Source of the DNA: BACL21 sp038141525
GTDB lineage: Bacteria > Bacteroidota > Bacteroidia > Flavobacteriales > Flavobacteriaceae
DNA: 64,000 nucleotides
Direction: 5' to 3'
Assembly (NCBI GenBank): GCA_038141525.1
Contig: JAYQIF010000008.1
Coordinates: 682,001 to 746,000 of the forward strand
The translations under genes and the position numbers were made by a program. Within the stretch, counting starts at the first letter, position 1. The number at the start of each line of letters is the position of its first letter. The notes beneath the pieces were generated by a model, which did not search any database, was not told the DNA's origin, and saw nothing but the letters and a program-made list of their open reading frames with translations. Of the stretch, positions 16,454-25,963 are shown in pieces.

Positions 16454-17341
16454 ATGGCAAACAACGAACAAGTCAAGTCGTTACTTGACGCTGGTGTACA
16501 CTTTGGACACCTTACCCGCAAATGGAACCCTAACATGGCGCCTTATATCTATATGGAGCGCAACGGGATCCACATCATCAATCTTTACAAAACTGCTGCG
16601 AAAATTGAGGAAGCTAATGCTGCCCTCAAAAAAATCGCTGCCAGTGGTCGCAAAATTCTATTTGTAGCGACCAAAAAACAAGCCAAAGACATCGTCGCCG
16701 AAAAGGCCAAAAACGCTAACATGCCATACATCACTGAGCGTTGGCCAGGGGGTATGTTGACTAACTTCGTAACCATCCGTAAGGCGGTTAAGAAAATGGC
16801 TGCCATTGATCGCATGAAGCAAGACGGAACGTTTAACACCCTTTCTAAAAAGGAGCGTTTAGCCGTAGACCGTCTTCGTGCGAAACTCGAGAAAAACCTT
16901 GGATCAATCTCTGACATGAGCCGTCTTCCAGGAGCTTTGTTCATCGTTGATACAACCCGTGAGCATATCGCTGTTAAGGAAGCTCAAAAATTGAATATTC
17001 CAATTTTTGCTATGGTGGACACTAATAGTGATCCACGTCCGATTGACTACGTAATCCCATCTAATGACGATGCCTCTAAATCTATTGATAGCATCATGAC
17101 TAGCGTTTCCAACGCCATCATAGAAGGTTTAGCAGAGCGTAAAGCTGGTGCGGCTGCCAAAGAGGAAGCGGAAGCCAAAGTGGAGGACAAAACCGAAGCT
17201 AAGCAAGAAGCAAAGGCAGAGTCAAAAGTAGAGGCCAAAGCTGAAGCAAAAGCAGAGACCAAAGCTGAAACTAAGGCAGAAGCAAAAGCACCAAGCAAAA
17301 TTGAGGCCGCGCCTGCTGAAGCAAGCTCAGAAGAAGAATAA
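16454..17341 (+). CDS. rpsB: 30S ribosomal protein S2 with extended charged tail
   Basis: 295 residues. The S2 core (about residues 1-228) has LLDAGVHFGHLTRKWNPNM, the coiled hairpin, RLPGALFIVDTTREHIAVKEA and DTNSDPRPIDYVIPSNDDA. Residues 232-295 are a low-complexity Lys/Glu/Ala tail of imperfect KAE-type repeats, making this S2 about 55 residues longer than the E. coli protein. S2 joins the small subunit late and is required for translation. tsf follows 74 bases downstream, the classical pair. Confidence 0.98.
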   Translation: MANNEQVKSLLDAGVHFGHLTRKWNPNMAPYIYMERNGIHIINLYKTAAKIEEANAALKKIAASGRKILFVATKKQAKDIVAEKAKNANMPYITERWPGGMLTNFVTIRKAVKKMAAIDRMKQDGTFNTLSKKERLAVDRLRAKLEKNLGSISDMSRLPGALFIVDTTREHIAVKEAQKLNIPIFAMVDTNSDPRPIDYVIPSNDDASKSIDSIMTSVSNAIIEGLAERKAGAAAKEEAEAKVEDKTEAKQEAKAESKVEAKAEAKAETKAETKAEAKAPSKIEAAPAEASSEEE

Positions 17342-17415
17342 ATTTCAATCAGTAAAATGTTAACCATAAGTGTTTCGGGTCATTAGACCAGATACAAGCA
17401 TAAAATTCAAAAAAA

Positions 17416-18381
17416 ATGGCACAGATTACAGCCGCTCAGGTAAATGAATTGAGAAAAAAAACCGGTGCAGGGATGATGGACTGCAAAAAAGCTTTGGTTG
17501 AAGCCGAAGGCGATTTTGACAAGGCTATCGAAGTGTTGCGTAAAAAAGGTCAAAAAATTGCTGAAAAGCGTGCAGATCGCGATTCCAGCGAAGGTGCAGT
17601 TATTGCCAAAGTAAATGACCAAGCCACAAAAGGGGTAATTGTTTCTTTGAACTGTGAAACTGATTTCGTTGCAAAGAATGACGATTTTGTCGCCTTGGCC
17701 AATGCTATGGCAGAAGTTGCTTTAGGAACCAATAGTCAAGAGGAGTTCTTAGCCGCAGATTTCGATGGAATGACTGTTCAAGAGAAACTTACTGAACAAA
17801 CTGGTGTTATTGGTGAGAAAATTGAGATCGGTGGTTTTAAGGTCTTAGAGGCTCCGTTCGTTGGTTCTTACATTCACGGCAACAAGATTGGCGCCTTGGT
17901 TGGTCTATCGCAGGCGATTGATGGTGCGGCCGAAGTTGGGAAAAGTGTTTCGATGCAAGTCGCTTCAATGGGCGCCACGACACTTTCTTACAAAGATTTT
18001 GATCCGGCTTACGTCGCATCAGAAACTGAAGCGCGCATTGCTGCGATAGAAAAAGACAATATCGAACTAGGGCGTTTGGGGAAAACATTGAAAAATGTTC
18101 CTAAATACATATCACGTGCGCAACTCAGTGACGCTGTCCTTGCAGAAGCAGAAGAGGCCATCAAGGCTGAGCTTAAGGCCGAAGGTAAGCCAGAACAAAT
18201 CTGGGACAGAATTCTTCCTGGAAAACTGGAGCGCTTTATCGCCGATAATACGACTTTGGATCAAGAGCAATGTCTATTGGACCAAAACTTCATTATGGAT
18301 GAAAAAATGAATGTGGCCCAATACGTCGCCAGCAAAGGAGACGTTACGGTTGTATCGTTTGAACGTGTATCTTTGTCATAA
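17416..18381 (+). CDS. tsf: Elongation factor Ts
   Basis: 321 residues. The N-terminal UBA-like domain starts AAQVNELRKKTGAGMMDCKKALVEAEGDFDKAIEVLR, the family hallmark, and the core includes the TDFVAKND motif that contacts EF-Tu. EF-Ts exchanges GDP for GTP on EF-Tu. It is second in rpsB-tsf and is followed by a strong intrinsic terminator. Confidence 0.98.
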   Translation: MAQITAAQVNELRKKTGAGMMDCKKALVEAEGDFDKAIEVLRKKGQKIAEKRADRDSSEGAVIAKVNDQATKGVIVSLNCETDFVAKNDDFVALANAMAEVALGTNSQEEFLAADFDGMTVQEKLTEQTGVIGEKIEIGGFKVLEAPFVGSYIHGNKIGALVGLSQAIDGAAEVGKSVSMQVASMGATTLSYKDFDPAYVASETEARIAAIEKDNIELGRLGKTLKNVPKYISRAQLSDAVLAEAEEAIKAELKAEGKPEQIWDRILPGKLERFIADNTTLDQEQCLLDQNFIMDEKMNVAQYVASKGDVTVVSFERVSLS

Positions 18382-18403
18382 CACGTACTAAGAATTACAT
18401 CAT

Positions 18404-18437
18404 AAACCGCCAAAAGTCAACTTTTGGCGGTTTTTTT
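18404..18437 (+). terminator. Rho-independent terminator after tsf
   Basis: AAACCGCCAAAAG-TCAA-CTTTTGGCGGTTT is a 13-bp perfect stem followed by a T run to 18437. It ends the rpsB-tsf transcript. Confidence 0.92.
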
Positions 18438-18464
18438 ACACCCCCTTGATCCACAATTTTTAAT

Positions 18465-18472
18465 TACTTTTG
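18465..18472 (+). promoter_or_regulatory. pyrH-frr -7 promoter element
   Basis: TACTTTTG is an exact TAnnTTTG match, with a TTG 16 bases upstream (closer than usual). Because the promoter lies here, the TTG at 18470 cannot be the start codon of pyrH; the ATG at 18491 is favoured. Confidence 0.6.
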
Positions 18473-18490
18473 TCAGTGAAATTCACCGAT

Positions 18491-19195
18491 ATGACCTACA
18501 AACGCATACTGCTTAAACTCTCGGGAGAAGCCCTAATGGGCGATCAACAATACGGCATTGATCCGAGTCGCCTTAAAGCCTACGCCCAAGACATCAAAGC
18601 CGCCGTGGATTCGGGAATCCAAATCGCTTTAGTGATTGGCGGTGGTAATATTTTCCGCGGTGTGTCCGGTGTTAGTGGAGGCATGGATCGGGTTCAAGGT
18701 GATTATATGGGCATGCTCGCCACGGTCATTAATGGCCTTGCATTGCAGAGCGCTTTAGAAAATGAAGGCATTCAAACCCGCCTTCAAAGCGCTATTAAAA
18801 TGAACGAAATTGCCGAACCATTTATCCGTCGTCGCGCCGTACGCCACCTAGAGAAAGGACGCGTAGTGATATTCGGTGGAGGTACAGGTAATCCGTACTT
18901 CACGACTGATTCAGCAGCTGTTTTGCGTGCCATTGAAATAGAAGCAGATGTCATTCTCAAAGGAACCCGTGTCGACGGGATTTACACAAGTGATCCTGAA
19001 AAAGATAAAACCGCCACTAAATTCGACCATATCTCATTTGCCGATGTGCTCGAACGTGGATTAAATGTGATGGACACGACTGCTTTTACCTTAAGTCAAG
19101 AAAACGAATTGCCTATTGTAGTATTCGATATGAATACACCAGGCAACCTACAACGATTGCTCTCTGGAGAACAAATAGGTACCACGGTACATTAA
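18491..19195 (+). CDS. pyrH: UMP kinase
   Basis: 234 residues from the ATG at 18491 (MTYKRILLKLSGEALMG, matching the family start). Further motifs: VIGGGNIFRG (phosphate-binding glycine loop), DYMGMLATVINGLALQ (UMP site), GGTGNPYFTTDSAA and KGTRVDGIYTSDPEKD. The enzyme phosphorylates UMP to UDP with ATP and functions as a hexamer. A promoter lies 19 bases upstream, and frr follows after 19 bases. Confidence 0.97.
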   Translation: MTYKRILLKLSGEALMGDQQYGIDPSRLKAYAQDIKAAVDSGIQIALVIGGGNIFRGVSGVSGGMDRVQGDYMGMLATVINGLALQSALENEGIQTRLQSAIKMNEIAEPFIRRRAVRHLEKGRVVIFGGGTGNPYFTTDSAAVLRAIEIEADVILKGTRVDGIYTSDPEKDKTATKFDHISFADVLERGLNVMDTTAFTLSQENELPIVVFDMNTPGNLQRLLSGEQIGTTVH

Positions 19196-19214
19196 GTACT
19201 TAAAATTATTTATC

Positions 19215-19769
19215 ATGGAAGAAGAGATAGAATTTATACTTGACGCCGCCCAAGAAGCTATGGGCAAAGTCTTAATGCATTTAGAAAAAAAATATACCAC
19301 CATCAGAGCGGGAAAAGCCTCTCCGGCGATGCTTACCGGGGTCATGGTAGAGTACTACGGCAATCCTACGCCGCTGAACCAAGTGTCTAATGTGAATACC
19401 CCAGACGGTATGACCATTTCTATTCAACCCTTCGAAAAAGCCTTGATCACAGAGATCGAAAAAGCCATCCAAATGGCTAACCTTGGATTTAATCCCATGA
19501 ATAACGGAGAAAGTGTGATCATCAATGTGCCGCCGTTAACTGAGGAGCGCAGAAGAGAACTCGCAAAACAAGCTAAATCTGAGGCTGAAGATGCCAAAAT
19601 CAGTGTCCGTAATGAGCGTAAAAGCGCTAACAACGAGATCAAGAACCTCGATGTATCGGACGACATGAAAAAGAATCTAGAGGTCGACGTTCAGGAACTA
19701 ACCGACAAACACATCCAAAAAATAGACATGATTTTCAGCAATAAAGAAGCTGAAATTATGAAGGTGTAG
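19215..19769 (+). CDS. frr: Ribosome recycling factor
   Basis: 184 residues, the normal RRF length. The L-shaped protein's signature is seen in RAGKASPAML, YYGNPTPLNQVSNV, ISIQPFEKALITEIEKAI and the C-terminal helix KDxxKNLEVDVQELTDKHIQKID-like region. RRF with EF-G splits post-termination ribosomes. It is co-transcribed with pyrH and convergent with the DUF5689 gene, 13 bases away. Confidence 0.98.
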   Translation: MEEEIEFILDAAQEAMGKVLMHLEKKYTTIRAGKASPAMLTGVMVEYYGNPTPLNQVSNVNTPDGMTISIQPFEKALITEIEKAIQMANLGFNPMNNGESVIINVPPLTEERRRELAKQAKSEAEDAKISVRNERKSANNEIKNLDVSDDMKKNLEVDVQELTDKHIQKIDMIFSNKEAEIMKV

Positions 19770-19782
19770 CCCAAAGCGCCAA

Positions 19783-21186
19783 CTAAGGCCAAACACGCAA
19801 TTCTATATTATCAATATGATAGCGTGTTTTGTCGTATTGGGATAATTGCTCATAGTACAAGCCCAGTACAAAATTCGGTCCAGCACAAGAAAGGCTAATT
19901 GGTCCGATTGTCTTAAAATTCCCATAACCATTCGATGGACCTGTGGGCATCACGTAGTCCATTAAAGTCCATTGAATTTGGTCTCCGTCAAGCGCTCCCA
20001 AATACAAGGACAAAGGAACCCCTTGTGCAAAATTAACCTGTAGATCTAATTCTAGAGTGAGCTCCTCAACCGCAGAGGGCATGTTAAATACAGGACTGAT
20101 GAGTTTGGTCTTAAGCGTATCTATGGGACTGTCACGACCATCAATGAAAAGGTAACGATTCCCAGCATAATTACCGAATTCCCACATAGAATTTGTCGTA
20201 TTGGAAGTAACTCGCCAACCCTGCTCAATGAGGTGTTCCAAATCCTGTGTTGATTCAAAATTAAATCGTTCGAACATCCTGTAATTTTGGTTTGGCAATG
20301 TGCACTGCAAGAGGTCAGGGTCACACCGCTGGAGAGAGTCCATCATCAAATCACTGCGATTATTGATCACTAAAACAGGGTACTCACCATAATAGTCATA
20401 TTGCAGTATTCCCTGAACAAACCCCCTACCCAGAGGAAGCTTTTGGGTTTGAAACTCGGCAAACACACTGGTTTGTAAGATCAGTTGACTTGACCCAGAA
20501 CAAGACTCCAGCAATCGATTTCCATCATATCGATCCTGTGATCCCGCAGCAAATGTTGCCGGCTCTGGACCCATTACTTGGGACCTGTGAAACTGTACAT
20601 CATCAATTTGGATCCACTGGTTCATATGACTCGGGGTCAAGGTCTCCAGAGAGACCATTCTAGGCATGAGATCAAAAGTGAGTGTGTCACGCAAAATTCG
20701 CGTACCAAATTCTGGATCAAGGGTCAAGGCCTTGATTTGTCCGCCGTCTTCTATTCCCAGGGTAAACATCTGTTGATTCAACCCAAAATCAAGTCCCTGA
20801 AGTGAGATATAAATCTGATTGCCGGGCGTAAACCGGTCACTTAAAGAGGTATGGTCTATCAAGACTCTGACGCCCGAACTTGGGCTCTGTGGTTTGTCCT
20901 GAATAACCAACTCCTTATAGTAGTTTCCCCAAGCATCACTCGAAATGACATACCCCGTCAGAAACTTAGAGGCATGGGCATTAAGGTCCAAAATAGGGTT
21001 GCCATCAAGTGCGAGTTGCTGCTCATACAGGCCCAAGAGATCATGAATTGAAATGAGGTGCTCTTGTGGTGGACGTACAAATGGTACTGTTAAATTTTCC
21101 GGTAAATCCCAAGGATTCACACTGCATGAGTGGTGGATAAAAGTAAGGCCAAAAACCAGACTACGGAATATTACTTTGAGCGTCAT
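19783..21186 (-). CDS. DUF5689 domain-containing exported protein
   Basis: About 467 residues from ATG 21186; the first 25 are hydrophobic and end in HHSCS, consistent with a lipoprotein signal. Residues about 45-290 resemble DUF5689 (ISIHDLLGLYEQ ... GYVISSDAWGNYYKELVIQD ... GVRVLIDHTSLSDRFTPGNQIYISLQGL), an OB-like fold found in Bacteroidota surface proteins. The C-terminal half resembles choice-of-anchor/jelly-roll domains (FERFNFESTQDLEHLIEQGW...). It starts 3 bases after the stop of the TonB receptor, so the two proteins probably work together at the outer membrane. Substrate is unknown. Confidence 0.8.
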   Translation of the reverse strand: MTLKVIFRSLVFGLTFIHHSCSVNPWDLPENLTVPFVRPPQEHLISIHDLLGLYEQQLALDGNPILDLNAHASKFLTGYVISSDAWGNYYKELVIQDKPQSPSSGVRVLIDHTSLSDRFTPGNQIYISLQGLDFGLNQQMFTLGIEDGGQIKALTLDPEFGTRILRDTLTFDLMPRMVSLETLTPSHMNQWIQIDDVQFHRSQVMGPEPATFAAGSQDRYDGNRLLESCSGSSQLILQTSVFAEFQTQKLPLGRGFVQGILQYDYYGEYPVLVINNRSDLMMDSLQRCDPDLLQCTLPNQNYRMFERFNFESTQDLEHLIEQGWRVTSNTTNSMWEFGNYAGNRYLFIDGRDSPIDTLKTKLISPVFNMPSAVEELTLELDLQVNFAQGVPLSLYLGALDGDQIQWTLMDYVMPTGPSNGYGNFKTIGPISLSCAGPNFVLGLYYEQLSQYDKTRYHIDNIELRVWP

Positions 21187-21188
21187 AA

Positions 21189-24067
21189 TTAAAAACTTAT
21201 TGAACAAGTGAGATAATAACTACGGCCAATTCCAGGAAAATATTTATTTCCAAAAATAGGGCCAAAGGGGCGCTGTTGATCTTGAGCTAAATCTCTCAGT
21301 AGAACTTTTCTTGAACTCTCAAATCCTCCAGAAACAAAAGTCTGATTAAAGAGGTTTTGAATCGATCCAAATAAGCTGATATACATTTCATGAATTCTCC
21401 AAGAAACGCCCATTTTTAAGGATGTAAGTGTCACTGCAGGAAGCTGCTCTTGATGCCATAGGGTGCTTAAATCATAATCATCGAACTGTGGAGCCAAGGC
21501 ATATGCATTTTGAAAAAAAGCATCTTCACTCCTTCTCAAGGCACTGGGTCCAACATAACGATCTGAAAAATGAGATAAAACCAAACCCATCCACCAAAAT
21601 GAGGGGTCTCGGTAAGTTAGAGAGGTGTGCAATCTTCTGTGGTCCGACCGCTGGACGATACCCTTTTAGAAACACCTTCCTTGAGCCAAGTCGATCAAGA
21701 TCTGAAATACTGTACTCATAGGTATTGGCATCTAAATTCGATGCGCTCGTTTCAGCACCATGAGTGATTAAGTTTGTTCCCGAAAGCATGAGTTTGGCAA
21801 CTCCAGTATAGTTATGTGTACTAAGGACATGGACAGCCGAAAAGGTCAAACGTTCTCCTATCATAAATTTGATGCCTGAGCGTAACCCAAAACTCAATTG
21901 ATGCAGATTCCATAGGTGTCTCTGTACCAGACCACGTCCCCCTGAGGCTGCCCGAATATGGTCTGAATAAAAATATCCGTTTTGTCGTGTAAATCGTTGA
22001 AGATGTGCAAAAGGCTTACAAACCAGGTCAAAGTCAGAAGACTGATATCTGAATTGTCCCAACAATCCATAAAGCTCTGGTAGACGTTGCAGGTCAATGC
22101 GCTTATTATGATATCTTGAATAAACAAAGGTCTGTTCCAAAGTCGGTAGCTGCTGATCGTAAACCGCTGTAATCGCACTGCTGAATTTAGGACTCCAATA
22201 ATGAGCCCAATGCAGTTTTGTCTTGAATGCCTGATGCCATTGGACAGAACTCGGTCCATAGGAGTCTCCAGTGTGACTAAAAATACCATGCCGCATATGG
22301 CCATATCGCTCAGAGCGGACACGTGAATATTGTAGTCCCAAAACTAATTGACCTTGTCTCAAAGCGTGGGTATATTGACCAAAAAAATCGAGCATTAACC
22401 CCCCTAAATGATAGTCATAATCGATTTTATCTCCTAAGTATAATGCTTGATTCACAGTATCAAGATTATTCCACTGACCCAGTGGATCAATGCCTTGATA
22501 AAAATTATTACGATCGAGATAAAAGGCGCCACCGAGCAGATCTGAAATTTCTGCAAAACGTCTTTCTTTAATCCAACGTCCGGCCAAAGTAAGACTCAAA
22601 CTTTGACGCTTATTAAACGGTCGCGTCATCATCCAGCGCCCATGAAAATCACTGCGTTGACTGGTCTCATTTTGAATTAAATATTTGCTCTGGCTAAAGA
22701 CACCATTCGTATTAGCCCGGTAAAGGTCGGGCCAGTTAATTTGTCCATCGGACAAAAGTTGACCTTGTGCTAAATAAGCTCGGTAGTAGTCATACGATGA
22801 CTGTGGAACCTCCCCGAGAAAATAACTCGGCATTCGCGTGTAGTGATGTCCAAAAGGATTCATGCCTGTAGAGTAATTCAAACGACTCTGACCAAAAACA
22901 CCCGAAGTCACGCCCAATTGAAGTGTCCATTGGTTCTTAATATCCCGCGGACCATATAAACTGACCATTACCATAGGCATACGGCTAAATCGCTCTCTGG
23001 AATTACGCCAAGTGTTGTTCTGCCAGCCCCAATTTGGATTATACCGATTTCCTTTTAACCTCAATACTTCTCGAGTGAGTGGAGTGCTCATGCCTCTTTT
23101 CACTGGAGTATATGCCGCCAAAAGCCCTATGCTCATGCCAGAGTTCAGCTCCTTCTCAATCGAGAAAAGCCCTCCCAACGCATGGTAAGCATTTCCCTTT
23201 GGTCCATCCGCTCATCCCATCACGCGCCGTAACCAAAACCAAGCCCGACCAGCCATTTTTCTTGGGAAAAACTCGCTGTATCCCATATCCCCATTGATAA
23301 CTTCTATTGCCAAACTGAGTCTTAATTCTGGTTCCAGGGTTAAATTCATCAGGTCTTATCCCGATATAGGTTGTGCCTCCTAATTGCCCAAAACCCTCAT
23401 TTTCAGGAGTAAATTCACCCTGATTTTTGCGAAATCGCATGGCTAGATTTAAGCCCGTAAGCATATTCCACATCACAGTACCACTGATCGGATCCCTCAG
23501 CCTCATTCCCTGAAAAATCAGTCCTCTTTGATATCGAGATGCGCCCATTTGATTATAAAACAGGGCTCGAAAATCGAATTGTTCAGCTTGAGTAACAGGA
23601 TCACCATAGGCGTTTAGGGGTCCTGAAAGACTCACCTGATTGATCTCATCATCGTATTCTGAGGCCAAAACCGAATTTTCAACAGAGTATTGATCGTTGA
23701 TCTTCCATTGAAGAGCAATGGTGAGTTGTGTTGTGTTCTCCTGGATGACAAGCGGTATAAATTGAGTTTGATAATGTTCATGTTCGGCAATTATCGTTAG
23801 CGTTCTGCCGCGTTGGTTACTCACAAATGGTGCCTTAATCGAGCCCTGTAATCTATCCTGCTCCCCGGATTTTTGATGGATAAGTATCTCCCGAATCGTA
23901 AATAAGCCCTCAGCATCGGTTTTGGTCTTGAACGCTATACCCATAGAGTCTCGGATGGTAACGTTAGCGATACTCAGGCCGCGTTTGGCATCGATCACGC
24001 GTCCTTGGAGGATGGACTGCCCATAAAGATTAACCCCCAAAAGCAGTGGTAAATAAACCCATCGCAT
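21189..24067 (-). CDS. TonB-dependent receptor with carboxypeptidase-like domain (two apparent frameshifts)
   Basis: About 958 residues when joined. A signal peptide (MRWVYLPLLLGVNLYGQ) precedes a carboxypeptidase regulatory-like domain (GRVIDAKRGLSIANVTIRD ... TKTDAEGLFTI), a plug-like region, and a long beta-barrel of aromatic-rich strands ending in SCSISF with the usual terminal Phe. The frame changes near 23,193 and near 21,638; in each case removing one A restores the frame and a sensible protein (TKGNAYHALGG; PQRLHTSLTYRD). It is coupled to the DUF5689 gene and diverges from an exported endonuclease-like enzyme, so uptake of a product released outside the cell is plausible. Ligand unknown. 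Confidence 0.85.
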
Positions 24068-24184
24068 AATATATTGGATTTCCTTTGGGAAGTTTTCAGC
24101 AATCTAAACTAAACTATTCCAAAAATAATTTCGAATTCTCAACTAACTTGGACCCTACATTTACAAATACACAAACCATAATTT

Positions 24185-25346
24185 ATGAATATCAAGTGCA
24201 TAACGCTCCTTTTGTTATTCCCCATGAACTTTTTGGTTTATTCCCAAAGCATCGAGTCTGGCACTCATTCAAAAACCACAGAGCCAGGCCTTAAACTAAC
24301 CCATCCCAGCTCAGGCGATACGAAGCCAATGACAGGGCATCAGGATAAAACAGAGCCCTGGAACAAAGAGGTGATTGTGGCTTTTTACAATCTCGAAAAC
24401 CTATTTCATCCCAGTGATGACCCGACTACATTTGACGACGATCGCACACCAGATGGTGCAGATCAGTGGACGCCTCAAAAATATAACGACAAATTATCCA
24501 ATATGGCTCGAGTTATCGCAGACATTGGTCCCTCTACCCCTGCCATAATCGGCTTATGTGAGCTCGAAAACAGACAAGTTCTGTTAGACTTACTCCGCCA
24601 AGATGCCTTAAGCACCATAGATTATGCCATAATACACCATGAAAGCCCGGATTTACGGGGTATCGATGTAGGCTTAATTTATCGTAAATCACAATTCAAA
24701 CCGCACAAAAGTATTTCGATTGCAGTACCGCTCTACGATGAGAAAAGAGATAGGCCTATCTATACACGTGATCAACTCCTGATCCAAGGGGATCTCTTGG
24801 GGCAACCCATTTATATATTAGTCAATCACTGGCCATCTCGCAGTGGCGGAAAACAAAGAAGCGAGAGCAAACGACTAGGCGCCGCAAAAGTTACTAAGCG
24901 TCTTACAGATTCTCTATTGCGTTTAAATCCGCAGAGTCAAATTATAGTTATGGGGGACTTTAACGATAATCCCGACGATTCGAGCATTCAACACCTTATT
25001 GACTCTGGTAAAAAGCAATATTCAGATAACTTCAAAGATGCCAAAATAAGTCAATCCAAAATGATAACTGACTTTTTTAATCCCTTTGAAAAAATATATT
25101 TGAATGGGTTTGGAAGCTTAGCTTATCGTGATCGATGGTTTCTATTTGATCAAATAATGCTGACCCATAACTTCACCCAAAAAACACCAAAATGGTCCTT
25201 GAAATCAGCAAACATTCACAAACCGGATTATCTAGTGACCCCAACAGGGCGATTTAAAGGATATCCTTTTCGCAGCATGCAGTGGCAGTCATTTTACCGG
25301 AGGATACAGCGATCACTTCCCCGTCTATATTACGCTTACAAAATAA
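24185..25346 (+). CDS. Exported endonuclease/exonuclease/phosphatase family protein (apparent C-terminal frameshift)
   Basis: About 387 residues with a signal peptide (MNIKCITLLLLFPMNFLVYSQ). EEP-fold motifs: VAFYNLENLF (Asn ligand), GLCELENRQVL (catalytic Glu), VNHWPSRSGG and VMGDFNDNP (catalytic Asp/Asn). The final motif SDHFPVY, containing the catalytic Asp-His, is only reached by shifting frame by one base near 25,280; the frame then ends with TAA at 25,346. Without the shift the protein would lose this His and gain an unrelated tail, so the shift is probably a sequence error. The family cleaves phosphodiester or phosphoester bonds in nucleic acids or lipids. It diverges from the TonB/DUF5689 pair. 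Confidence 0.85.
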
Positions 25347-25433
25347 TTGATAAAATACAGGCGAGCAACGCATCATTGACGATGTCGCGGACTATCATAG
25401 TACTCGAGCGATACTATTTACTGCTCAGATGAA

Positions 25434-25874
25434 CTAGGCCAACCATTGGGCCCAAGGAATTCGGCTCAATACCAGAAGCAGTGCAAGCCCATAAAAAATA
25501 CTGATGCGCTTAAACTTAACGGCACTATCTTCCGTGCGTTTTTGCTTAGAATAACCAACAGTGAGAATGACAGCAGCGATAAGCATTACGCTAATGTGCT
25601 CGACCGCAAATAAGCGTAAGGTAGCATCTTTCATCACTTGAGCTCCATTACTGCTAAAAGACTTGATGCCCAAAGGAGAAATAAAATACAATACGAGTCC
25701 TAAAACAACTTGGCTATGGGTGGCAATCAGAGCCCACAGGCTTAATTTAAAATCTCGCGTAGAAAAGTCGCGGCCTTTAATAAATCCAGAAATTGCATTA
25801 AGTACGGCCACAGCGAGCAAGATTAAAACTGCATAAGCCAGGAGCGAGTGTAGCATTTGAATTGTAGGATACAT
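25434..25874 (-). CDS. Small four-helix membrane protein
   Basis: 146 residues from ATG 25874 (MYPTIQMLHSLLAYAVL). Four hydrophobic helices are visible, with His residues in the first (LHSLLAY), second (ATHSQVVLGL) and third (AVEHISVMLIAAVILTVGY) helices, which gives it a cytochrome-b-like look, but I cannot assign haem binding or a function. Related hypothetical proteins occur in Flavobacteriia. It lies downstream of the large TonB receptor on the same strand but behind a strong terminator, so it is probably transcribed separately. Confidence 0.7.
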   Translation of the reverse strand: MYPTIQMLHSLLAYAVLILLAVAVLNAISGFIKGRDFSTRDFKLSLWALIATHSQVVLGLVLYFISPLGIKSFSSNGAQVMKDATLRLFAVEHISVMLIAAVILTVGYSKQKRTEDSAVKFKRISIFYGLALLLVLSRIPWAQWLA

Positions 25875-25911
25875 ATCTATTGTTTTGTGTTGCTCAAAGA
25901 TAATTGAAAGC

Positions 25912-25945
25912 AAAAAAAAACCGCCTCACTAGGAGGCGGTTTTTA
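25912..25945 (-). terminator. Rho-independent terminator of the large TonB receptor gene
   Basis: CCGCCTC-ACTAG-GAGGCGG (25921-25939), flanked by a run of nine A before it (T9 on minus) and five T after it on plus. On minus it follows the TonB receptor stop by about 20 bases. Confidence 0.88.
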
Positions 25946-25963
25946 TAAATTATAGGTTCGAAT

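Noticed and set aside
16485..17367. Long open frames on both strands overlapping rpsB, tsf and other highly expressed genes
   Set aside because: They are antisense or out-of-frame shadows of the ribosomal and elongation factor genes, with no start signals or family resemblance.
25282..25432. The longer EEP reading frame to 25,432
   Set aside because: Its last 50 residues have no family likeness, while a one-base shift restores the catalytic SDHFPVY motif and a stop at 25,346.
25912..25945. Small RNA between the membrane protein and TonB receptor genes
   Set aside because: The structure is a simple bidirectional intrinsic terminator with T runs on both sides; no promoter precedes it.
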